NCBI GenBank assembly: GCA_043101635.1
Contig: JBICIE010000056.1
Location: forward strand, 1 to 24,872
Reading direction: 5' to 3'
Length of the DNA stretch: 24,872 bases
From: CAYMJK01 sp043101635
GTDB taxonomy: Bacteria > Planctomycetota > Phycisphaerae > Phycisphaerales > UBA1924
Shown here: positions 1-7,400 of the stretch, piece by piece
Layout of the letters: each line of letters opens with the position of its first letter
Position numbering within the stretch: position 1 is the stretch's first letter
Position numbers and translations under genes: made by a program
The notes under the pieces: generated by a model
What the model saw: the letters and a program-made list of their open reading frames with translations, nothing else
The model's database searches: none
Told to the model about the DNA's origin: nothing

Positions 1-411
1 GCCCTGCTGTGCGACTCCCCATTCCGGGGGCTGGGCGCGCTTATCGCGACGCTGGGCGCGCTTCCAGCGCTTCCCAGCGCGCTTTCCGTGCTCCGCGGCA
101 GCGCATCTGCGCTCTGCGGGAGCGGCGCCGCGGAGCGCAGACGGGCCATATCGGGACCCTGCGCGCAGCGTCCGCTTCATCGCTATCGCCCGCTGCGCAG
201 GCGATCCCGCAGCGCGCGCAGCGCGACCGCGCGCCGGGCTCGCAGCACAGCGCACATTGCGCGCGCATATCGCTCAAGTGGCGCAGCGCCCGGGCCGAAC
301 AACTCCGCCGACGTTCGCCGCCCCGCGCTGCTGCGCGCAGCGCACTGGCCCGGATGGTCCGGGCCGCAGCGCGCCACCGCGCGGGCCGCGCGAACGCCGC
401 GAGGGCTCACC
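1..411. other. GCGC-rich non-coding leader region
   Basis: About 400 bases with no convincing gene. The sequence is dominated by GCGC, GCGCAG and CTGCGC words: GCGCAG alone occurs at least six times between about 130 and 345. A 13-base direct repeat (GCTGGGCGCGCTT) lies at 30-42 and 51-63. All reading frames across it translate to Arg/Ala/Ser-rich low-complexity peptide, which is why long open frames here are not called as genes. It ends in the Shine-Dalgarno and start of the Fn3-like gene, so it may be a structured leader or the tail of a repeat array continuing upstream of the window. Confidence 0.6.
347..365 (+). promoter_or_regulatory. Perfect GC hairpin upstream of Fn3-like gene
   Basis: GGCCCGGA, loop TGG, TCCGGGCC: a perfect 8-bp stem with a 3-base loop, 46 bases before the ATG at 412. 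No T-run follows, so it is not a canonical intrinsic terminator. It may act as a 5' leader structure or be a by-product of the GC-rich composition. Confidence 0.4.
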
Positions 412-1077
412 ATGACGACATTACCAAAGCAGCAGGCAGCGCTCATCAGCTTCTTTGAAGCACACGTGCCGGTGTGGCTCAATGACCCGGCGGCGATCGG
501 GCTCGATCTGGCGACCGTCACATCGATCCAGGGCGCCACCGTCGCCGCCCGCGGCGCCTTCGACGCGGCCCAGGTCGCCCGCGACGCCTCCAAGGCGGCC
601 ACGACCACGCTGCACGGCGCCATCGACACCCTGCGCGGCATGGGCGGGCCGGCCATCAACGCCATCCGCGCCTTCGCCGAGGGCGCAGCCGACCCGATGG
701 CGGTGTACTCGGCCGCGCAGATCCCCCCGCCCGCCGACCCCACGCCCGCCCCGGCGCCGGGCGCGCCCAGCGACATCAGCCTCACGCTGCTGCTCGACGG
801 ACGCATCCAACTCAAGTGGAAGGCGCCGCAGCCGGTCGCCGGCGCCGAGGTCTTCACCGAGATCCAGCGCCGCTTCAACGGAACCGGCAGCTACACGCCG
901 CTGGCCTCCACCGGCGAGAAGACCTACTTCGACGCCACCGTCCCCGCCGGCACGCAGCAGGTCGAGTACCTGCTCTACGCCCGTCGCGGCGGCCAGGTCT
1001 CGGCCCCCGCCGGCGAGAGCATCCTGCTTGGTGTGCCGACCAACGGGCAGCAGGGGTCGCTGAGCCTGGCGGCGTAG
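412..1077 (+). CDS. Hypothetical protein with helical N-terminus and Fn3-like C-terminal domain
   Basis: A 221-residue protein starting at ATG 412, chosen because GAGG lies at 401-404 with 7-base spacing and because the upstream in-frame extension is low-complexity. Residues ~1-105 are predicted mostly helical and Ala-rich, with no signal peptide. A Pro/Ala linker at ~108-122 (PPADPTPAPAPGAP) leads to a ~90-residue beta-type domain. In that domain 'GRIQLKWKAP', 'TEIQRR', 'TYFDATVPAG' and 'VEYLLYARRG' match the strand pattern of a fibronectin type III fold. I recall similar proteins as abundant uncharacterised proteins in planctomycetes, but cannot confirm this here. No function is assigned. 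A terminator follows directly, so it appears to be its own transcription unit. Confidence 0.8.
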   Translation: MTTLPKQQAALISFFEAHVPVWLNDPAAIGLDLATVTSIQGATVAARGAFDAAQVARDASKAATTTLHGAIDTLRGMGGPAINAIRAFAEGAADPMAVYSAAQIPPPADPTPAPAPGAPSDISLTLLLDGRIQLKWKAPQPVAGAEVFTEIQRRFNGTGSYTPLASTGEKTYFDATVPAGTQQVEYLLYARRGGQVSAPAGESILLGVPTNGQQGSLSLAA

Positions 1078-1109
1078 CAACCGCGCCACAGTTCAGCGAT
1101 GGGAGTCGC

Positions 1110-1130
1110 AGGCGCCCGGAGGGCGCCTTT
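1110..1130 (+). terminator. Intrinsic terminator after Fn3-like gene
   Basis: AGGCGCCC, loop GGA, GGGCGCCT followed by TT: a perfect 8-bp stem with a 3-base loop, 32 bases after the stop at 1077. The T-tract is short, but the position and stem are typical. Confidence 0.7.
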
Positions 1131-1205
1131 CTCGTGCGCGTAGCGCATCGCCAGTGACAACGCCCCGGCTGAGATGACCGTCGCCGCAAGAACCCCATCC
1201 CATTC

Positions 1206-1240
1206 TCTGCGAACTCTGCGCCTCCTTTGCGGCCTCTGCG
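1206..1240 (+). repeat. TCTGCG-type intergenic repeat
   Basis: Four near-identical hexamers, TCTGCG at 1206, 1215 and 1235 and TTTGCG at 1226, are spaced 9, 11 and 9 bases apart just before the DinB-family gene. The pattern resembles dispersed 'tctgcg/tttgcg' elements I have seen in intergenic regions of diverse bacteria, whose role is unknown to me. Reading through it would add a spurious N-terminal extension to the downstream protein. A perfect 12-base palindrome, TTGGCGCGCCAA, follows at 1249-1260. Confidence 0.55.
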
Positions 1241-1269
1241 TTACTGCCTTGGCGCGCCAATCATCCGAC

Positions 1270-1779
1270 ATGGCAACCTCCCCCACCTCCCCCACCAGCG
1301 ACCCCACCGACATCCTCCTCGCCCACAACCTCTGGGCCACGCGCACGCTGCTCGAGGCCTGCGCCAAGCTCACGCCCGAGCAGTGGCGCCAGACCTTCGA
1401 CATGGGCCCCGGCTCGCTGCACGACACGACCACCCACATCCTCGGCGCTCTTCGCGGCTGGGCCGACTTCCTCGCCGGCCGCGAGCCGCGCGTGCGACTC
1501 GAAGAGGGCCAGCGCACGCCGCAGGAGTTGATCGAACTGCTCGAGGAGATCGATGCCGACATCACCGCCAGCGTGCGCGCCCATCCCGCCGATGAACTCG
1601 TCAGCGCCGAGCGCGGCGGCAGGACCTACACCTTCGCCCGCGGCGCCATTCTCACCCACGTGATGACCCACGGCTTCCACCACCGGGCCCAGTGCCTCAA
1701 CATGCTCCGCCGCCTCGGCGTCGACCCGCTGCCGCCGAGCAGCGTCGTCGAGTGGATCATGATGGGCGAGCCGGCCTGA
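1270..1779 (+). CDS. DinB-family four-helix protein
   Basis: 169 residues from ATG 1270. An upstream in-frame start at 1174 exists but would translate the TCTGCG repeat. The fold is that of the DinB/YfiT-like metalloenzymes: a helical bundle with three metal-binding histidines. The candidates are the histidines in 'HDTTTHILGALRGW' (~residues 47-60) and in 'HVMTHGFHHRAQ' (~residues 130-141). Family members include bacillithiol- and mycothiol-dependent transferases and many proteins of unknown function; nothing here picks a substrate. There is no good Shine-Dalgarno before the start. It stands alone between the Fn3-like gene and the histidine kinase. Confidence 0.8.
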   Translation: MATSPTSPTSDPTDILLAHNLWATRTLLEACAKLTPEQWRQTFDMGPGSLHDTTTHILGALRGWADFLAGREPRVRLEEGQRTPQELIELLEEIDADITASVRAHPADELVSAERGGRTYTFARGAILTHVMTHGFHHRAQCLNMLRRLGVDPLPPSSVVEWIMMGEPA

Positions 1780-1993
1780 GCCCCATCAGACCGGCGCCCC
1801 CACCCCGCGGGGCGGCCCCATTGTGGTGGCCCGGATCCGGCCGCTGCAGCGCAGCGCCGCCGGCTCTGAGCCCCGGGCCCGCCGCCGGGCCCCGCCAAAT
1901 GGGGAACCCCGGCCGGGCTCGGGCGCCGAACAGCGCGAATCCGGCGCCCGATTCTCCTAGAATGGCTCCAGGCAAAGGGATGCGCCTGGCAGG
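1780..1993 (+). promoter_or_regulatory. Intergenic region with candidate promoter and dyads before the histidine kinase
   Basis: A 214-base gap with strong secondary structure. A GGGCCCG stem with loop CCGC lies at 1875-1892. A wider dyad, GGGCGCC (1921-1927) and GGCGCCC (1943-1949), is separated by 15 bases. A -10-like TAGAAT is at 1958-1963, with no recognisable -35, and the dyad covers the place where a -35 would be. That would suit an activator- or repressor-controlled promoter. A further hairpin, CCAGGC (1968-1973) and GCCTGG (1984-1989), abuts the Shine-Dalgarno of the kinase gene. All this is inferred from sequence pattern only. Confidence 0.4.
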
Positions 1994-2002
1994 ATGGTGA
2001 CG

Positions 2003-3886
<1,884 letters not shown>

Positions 3887-3912
3887 AGGCCCGGCGGGGG
3901 AACTGGCCGCTA

Positions 3913-3941
3913 TTGAGACACAGTCTCAGCCGTGATACAAT
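3913..3941 (+). promoter_or_regulatory. Sigma-70-type promoter of the feo operon
   Basis: TTGAGA (3913-3918), a 17-base spacer, then TACAAT (3936-3941), 40 bases before the feoA start. This is the best-matching promoter in the window. The match to consensus and exact spacing are read directly from sequence; activity is inferred. Confidence 0.75.
3914..3928. promoter_or_regulatory. Fur-box-like operator overlapping the feo -35
   Basis: TGAGAC, ACA, GTCTCA: an inverted repeat with perfect 6-base arms sitting on the -35 hexamer. The 15-base layout parallels the 7-1-7 Fur box (the gammaproteobacterial core has TGAGAA/TTCTCA-like arms). Binding here would block RNA polymerase, as expected for iron-repressed Fe(II) uptake. 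The identity of the repressor (Fur or another metalloregulator) is inferred from context. Confidence 0.6.
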
Positions 3942-3981
3942 GGGGCTCTGGCCACCGCCCGGCCGGGAATCGAGGCGCCCC

Positions 3982-4263
3982 ATGTCGCAGAGCAGCGAAA
4001 CTCGCGTCCCGCTTGCCCAGCTTTCCCGGGGGCGTCACGCCCGCGTGGTCTGCATGCGGACGCTGGATCCTGAGGATGTGGCCCTGCTGCGCGTTCTTGG
4101 GCTGTCCGAAGACACCCGCGTGTGCATGTGCCGCACCGCCGGCTCGTGCGTGCTGGATGTCGGGGAGCGCGGGGCCTGCCGCATCGCACTGGACCGACGA
4201 CTGGCCGAGCGGATTCTGGTCGGACCGGTCGAGCCCGCGCTCGTCTCCGCGGACGCCGTCTGA
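3982..4263 (+). CDS. feoA: Ferrous iron transport protein A
   Basis: 93 residues from ATG 3982, with GAGG at 3972-3975 spaced 6 bases. FeoA is a small cytosolic SH3-like protein that assists FeoB in Fe(II) uptake. The core is seen in 'VPLAQLSRGRHARVV', a central 'LLRVLGLSEDTRV' (the family's L..LGL.....V pattern) and the closing 'CRIALDRRLAERILV'. Length is typical, with a slightly extended N-terminus. The stop overlaps the feoB start by one base (TGATG), so translation is probably coupled. A Fur-like operator and strong promoter precede it. Confidence 0.9.
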   Translation: MSQSSETRVPLAQLSRGRHARVVCMRTLDPEDVALLRVLGLSEDTRVCMCRTAGSCVLDVGERGACRIALDRRLAERILVGPVEPALVSADAV

Positions 4264-6290
4264 TGCGGACGGCGTCACTGGCGGGCCCGGCGCCACACGT
4301 CGCCACGGACGGGCCCGGCCCGATCCGCGTCGCGCTGCTGGGCAACCCCAACACGGGCAAGACCACACTGTTCAACCGCCTCTGCGGCCTGCGCCACAAG
4401 GTGAGCAACTTTCCGGGCACGACCCAGGAGGCCCGGATCGGCCGGATCCAGGGCGACCCGCCCATCGAACTGATCGATCTGCCGGGCGCCTACTCGCTGG
4501 AGCTGAGCGCGCCCGAGGCGGTGATCTGTCGCCAGACCGTCGAGGGCGCCCGGCCCGTCCCGGGCGCAGCGCCGCGCCGGCTCGATGCGATCATGATCGT
4601 GCTGGACGCGGCCAACCTCGAGCGCAATCTCGTCTTTGCGGCAGAAGCGATGGAGCGGGCCCTGCCCACGGCGCTGGTCTTGACCATGACCGACGAGGCC
4701 GCACGGCGCGGCGCGTCGGTCGATGTCGACGCCCTTTCGGCCCGGCTCGGCCGGCCGATCATGACGCTGGGCTCGCGCCGCGAAGCGCAGCCGGACCGAG
4801 TTCGCCAGCACATCAAGGACGCCATCGCGTCCGGCCCGGCCGCTCCCGTCACCGATCGCTCCTTCGAAGCCAGGCGCAACTGGGCCGCGGCGGTGGCCCG
4901 CGATGTCACGCCTCCTCCCGGACCCGAGGCGTCGCGACGGCGCTCCCAGAGACTCGATGCGCTGCTGACCAATCCCATTGGCGGGCTGGCGGTGTTCCTG
5001 GCGGTCATGGGCGCCCTGTTCTACGCCGTCTTCAAGCTGGCGCAGTATCCCATGGGCCTGATCGACAGCCTCTTTGCAGCGGTGGCAACCTGGGTCGAGG
5101 CGACGCTGCCGGCCGGGGCGCTCAGCGACCTGCTGACCAACGGGATCATTGCCGGCGTCGGCGCCACCCTCGTTTTCCTGCCGCAGATATGCCTGCTGTT
5201 CTTCCTGATCTCGCTGCTGGAGGAGACGGGCTACCTTGCCCGCGCCGCGATGATGACCGACCGGTGGCTCCGCCCGTTCGGGCTGACCGGGCAGTCCTTC
5301 GTGCCGCTGCTGAGTGCCCACGCCTGTGCGCTGCCGGCGATCAGCGCCTGCCGCGGCATTGGTGACCCGCGCAGTCGGCTGGCCACCATCCTGACGGCGC
5401 CGTTCATGAGCTGCACCGCGCGCATCCCGGTGTACATCCTTCTGACCGTGCTGCTCTTCCCGGGGCGGCCGCTTCTGCAGACGCTCGCGTTCTCGGCGTG
5501 TTACCTGATCGGCATTCTCGCCGGCGTCTTCAGCGCCGCCATTGCGCGGCGCACGATCCTCCGCGGCGCCAGCCGGCCGATGGTGATCGAACTGCCGAGC
5601 TATCGCCGGCCATCGCTGCGCTCCGCCCTGATCGTGGCAATGGACCGCGGCCTCGTCTTCCTCCGCAAGGCGGGGACGGTGATCCTCGCCGTCTCGATCG
5701 TGCTCTGGTGGCTGGGCAGCTACCCGCGCAGCGGGCCCAGCCCCGCCGGTGAAGCGCTGCGCGCCCAGGCGAGGGTGGTCGATTCCTCGCTGGCCGCCGC
5801 CGAGCTCAACGAGCGGGCCGAGGAGTTCGACGCCCGCTACGCCGCCAGCCGCACTTTCCTGGCCAGGATCGGCTCTGCCATCCAGCCGATCTTCGAGCCG
5901 CTCGGCTATGACCGCCAGCTCACTGTCGGCGTGCTTGCCAGTTTCGCGGCCCGAGAGGTATTCGTGACGACCATGGCGGTACAGATCGCCGGACGCGAAG
6001 ACATCGAGGGCGAGGGACTCGTCGAGACGATGCGCAGCGCCCGGCGCGATGATGGCCGGCCCGTCTTCACCACTGCCGCCTCCTGGTCGCTGCTGGTGTA
6101 CTACATCCTCGCAATGCAGTGCCTCCCGACGCTCATCGTGACCGCGCGAGAGGCCGGCAGTTGGAAGTGGGCGGCGCTCCAGGGTGGCTGGATGCTCCTG
6201 CTGGCGTGGATCGCCGGCACGGCGACCTATCAGGCAATCTCCGCGCTGGCGCCGCCTGCGCCAGTTCCGGTCGTGGAGAGCTCGCCATGA
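4263..6290 (+). CDS. feoB: Ferrous iron transporter B (GTPase-coupled permease)
   Basis: 675 residues from ATG 4263, overlapping the feoA stop. The N-terminal G domain has G1 'GNPNTGKTT' (~27-35), the switch region 'SNFPGTTQE' and G3 'DLPGAYS' (~72). G4 is 'TMTD' (~141-144) where the family usually has NMxD. The membrane part contains two Gate-type modules. The first has 'LSAHACALPAI' and 'PFMSCTARIPVYILL', matching the usual GFGCxVPA and PFMSCSARLPVY motifs; the second has 'FAAREVFVTTMAVQ'. Hydrophobic segments run from ~240 to the C-terminus. It moves Fe(II) across the inner membrane. The ATGA overlap with the next small gene marks an operon. Confidence 0.96.
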   Translation: MRTASLAGPAPHVATDGPGPIRVALLGNPNTGKTTLFNRLCGLRHKVSNFPGTTQEARIGRIQGDPPIELIDLPGAYSLELSAPEAVICRQTVEGARPVPGAAPRRLDAIMIVLDAANLERNLVFAAEAMERALPTALVLTMTDEAARRGASVDVDALSARLGRPIMTLGSRREAQPDRVRQHIKDAIASGPAAPVTDRSFEARRNWAAAVARDVTPPPGPEASRRRSQRLDALLTNPIGGLAVFLAVMGALFYAVFKLAQYPMGLIDSLFAAVATWVEATLPAGALSDLLTNGIIAGVGATLVFLPQICLLFFLISLLEETGYLARAAMMTDRWLRPFGLTGQSFVPLLSAHACALPAISACRGIGDPRSRLATILTAPFMSCTARIPVYILLTVLLFPGRPLLQTLAFSACYLIGILAGVFSAAIARRTILRGASRPMVIELPSYRRPSLRSALIVAMDRGLVFLRKAGTVILAVSIVLWWLGSYPRSGPSPAGEALRAQARVVDSSLAAAELNERAEEFDARYAASRTFLARIGSAIQPIFEPLGYDRQLTVGVLASFAAREVFVTTMAVQIAGREDIEGEGLVETMRSARRDDGRPVFTTAASWSLLVYYILAMQCLPTLIVTAREAGSWKWAALQGGWMLLLAWIAGTATYQAISALAPPAPVPVVESSP

Positions 6291-6466
6291 TCCTGCCGCT
6301 GCGCGACCCGCAGTTCTGGATCGTCTCCGCTGTTGCCGCCGCGGCGATCTTCTGGCTCGTCCGGCTGCTGCTGCCCGGGTCGCGAAAGGGCCGCGCCCGC
6401 CCGACCCGCGTGTCTCTGACGATCGCTGGCGGGCCGCCCCCGCGCCGCGATCGCGGGTGGGGGTGA
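6287..6466 (+). CDS. Small single-pass membrane protein downstream of feoB
   Basis: 59 residues whose ATG (6287) overlaps the feoB stop (ATGA). One hydrophobic segment, 'FWIVSAVAAAAIFWLVRLLL' (~10-29), is followed by an Arg/Pro/Gly-rich basic tail, giving an expected N-out/C-in orientation. It lacks the cysteines of FeoC or of the Cys-rich FeoB-associated proteins, so I do not call it either. Position and coupling suggest an accessory subunit of the iron transporter. A hairpin overlapping its 3' end probably terminates the operon. Confidence 0.7.
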   Translation: MILPLRDPQFWIVSAVAAAAIFWLVRLLLPGSRKGRARPTRVSLTIAGGPPPRRDRGWG

Positions 6467-6470
6467 TTTT
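6439..6470 (+). terminator. Probable terminator of the feo operon
   Basis: CCCGCG (6439-6444) pairs with CGCGGG (6452-6457) around a 7-base loop. It is followed by a G-run and TTTT at 6467-6470. The stem lies inside the last codons of the small membrane gene. It is weaker than the terminator at 1110 because the T-run is offset. Confidence 0.45.
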
Positions 6471-6474
6471 CCCC

Positions 6475-6503
6475 TTGACTTTTCGCGCCCGGCCCGTTCT
6501 GCT
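6475..6503 (+). promoter_or_regulatory. Candidate promoter of the 73-residue gene
   Basis: TTGACT at 6475-6480 with a weak TCTGCT at 6498-6503 (17-base spacing), about 115 bases upstream of the 6618 start. The same TTGACTT string recurs at 6895. The -35 is good and the -10 poor. Confidence 0.35.
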
Positions 6504-6617
6504 GGAGTCGATGGCGCGGCCGCGCCGGGCCGTCTGCCGTCTGGCCATGCGCAGCGCCGAAACGGCGCTGCGCCAACGATCGGGGCGTCGCCCCCTCCAC
6601 ATCACGGAGGACCGGCC

Positions 6618-6839
6618 ATGATCGAAGCGGAAACCAGACATCTCGAGGCCATCCGCGATCTGCTGGAGGAAATCGCCCGCGAAGTTGTGCAGCACACCGG
6701 CTGCGCCGAGGCGGAGGCCACCGCCGAGGCCATCCGGCGGGCGGATTTCTACCTCGGGCTCTTCCGGACCGAACAGGAGCGCCTCGAACTCGGCGAAGGA
6801 GTCCTGCGCGACGGGACCGACAACTGGCCTGATGGCTGA
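6618..6839 (+). CDS. Small acidic helical protein, unknown
   Basis: 73 residues from ATG 6618 with a strong Shine-Dalgarno (GGAGG at 6606-6610). The protein is Glu/Ala/Arg-rich and probably all-helical, with no membrane segment or signal. There is one Cys ('HTGCAEAEA'), and a C-terminal 'DGTDNWPDG'. I do not recognise the family. It sits between the feo terminator and the czc-cluster promoter, so it is probably its own unit. Position suggests, but does not show, a link to metal homeostasis. Confidence 0.65.
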   Translation: MIEAETRHLEAIRDLLEEIAREVVQHTGCAEAEATAEAIRRADFYLGLFRTEQERLELGEGVLRDGTDNWPDG

Positions 6840-6894
6840 CAACCGGGACCCTCGCCGCGATTCCGCGAACAGGTAAACCGCGGCGGCGGTTGCG

Positions 6895-6925
6895 TTGACT
6901 TGCGGGCCCCTTGCCTGCCTACGCT
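6895..6925 (+). promoter_or_regulatory. 19-bp-spacer promoter of the metal-efflux cluster
   Basis: TTGACT (6895-6900), 19 bases, TACGCT (6920-6925). Long 19-20 bp spacers are characteristic of promoters activated by MerR-family metal regulators. The predicted transcription start (~6932) is only a couple of bases before ATG 6934, which would make the first message leaderless or nearly so. No MerR gene is in the window. The hypothesis rests on spacing and context. Confidence 0.45.
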
Positions 6926-6933
6926 CCGCCGGG

Positions 6934-7326
6934 ATGCCACGGTCGACCTTGAGCCTGCTTCTGCTGGCCGCGCTCATCTTTGGGCAGGCGATGCCGGTCA
7001 TCGGCGCGCCCGGATGGTCGCTGTGCATTGGCGTCGATGGTCACGTGGCCGTCGAGCCGACGCACGCGGCGCCATCCTGTCAGGATCTGTGCGCCGACGA
7101 AGATGGCGATCCCGAGGATCACGAGTGCCTTGACCTGGCCCTGACGGATGGAGAACGGCTGCGCGAAACGCGCCCCCGCCCCTGTCCGGATATGGCCGAG
7201 ACCGGTATCGCCCGGCCGCATCCTTCCGTGCCGCTCGCCGGTCATCTGCGAGCGCGGTGGGCGCCGCCTCGAACCGGCGCCAGCGGCGTGCCGCCGGGGC
7301 TGCGAAGCACAGTGCTCCTGATCTGA
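6934..7326 (+). CDS. Small secreted protein at head of the metal-efflux cluster
   Basis: 130 residues from ATG 6934. An in-frame TTG at 6895 is also the -35 hexamer and would disrupt the signal peptide. Residues 1-24 form a signal peptide (hydrophobic 'LSLLLLAALIFGQAMPVIGA'). The mature part begins 'WSLCIGVDGHVAVE' and has Cys/Asp/His-containing segments 'CQDLCADEDGD', 'DHECLDLAL' and 'RPCPDMAE'. Similar short exported proteins with an LCxGxDGHV start are found beside czc-type operons, as I recall; a periplasmic metal-binding or sensing role is inferred. No Shine-Dalgarno is seen. It is followed after 74 bases by czcC. Confidence 0.65.
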   Translation: MPRSTLSLLLLAALIFGQAMPVIGAPGWSLCIGVDGHVAVEPTHAAPSCQDLCADEDGDPEDHECLDLALTDGERLRETRPRPCPDMAETGIARPHPSVPLAGHLRARWAPPRTGASGVPPGLRSTVLLI

Positions 7327-7345
7327 TCGCAAGGCGCGCGCGATC
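7325..7345 (+). promoter_or_regulatory. Hairpin between the secreted-protein gene and czcC
   Basis: GATCGC (7325-7330) and GCGATC (7340-7345) form a 6-bp stem with a 9-base loop immediately at the stop codon of the upstream gene. No T-run follows, so it is more likely an mRNA stability or partial-attenuation structure than a full terminator. Confidence 0.3.
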
Positions 7346-7400
7346 CCGGCGCTGCCGCTGTTGCATGCGCCCATTGTGATCCCCCCTCTCAACCGGAGTG

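Noticed and set aside
88..411. N-terminal extension of the Fn3-like protein to 88
   Set aside because: The extension is low-complexity Arg/Ala/Ser sequence and the ATG at 412 has a proper Shine-Dalgarno.
1174..1269. N-terminal extension of the DinB-family protein to 1174
   Set aside because: It would translate the TCTGCG repeat, and the DinB fold starts after 1270.
4275..7028. A 917-residue open frame on the minus strand opposite feoB and its neighbours
   Set aside because: It lies antisense to clear feoB motifs, is Arg/Gly/Ala-rich without recognisable domains, and is a usual product of high-GC coding sequence.
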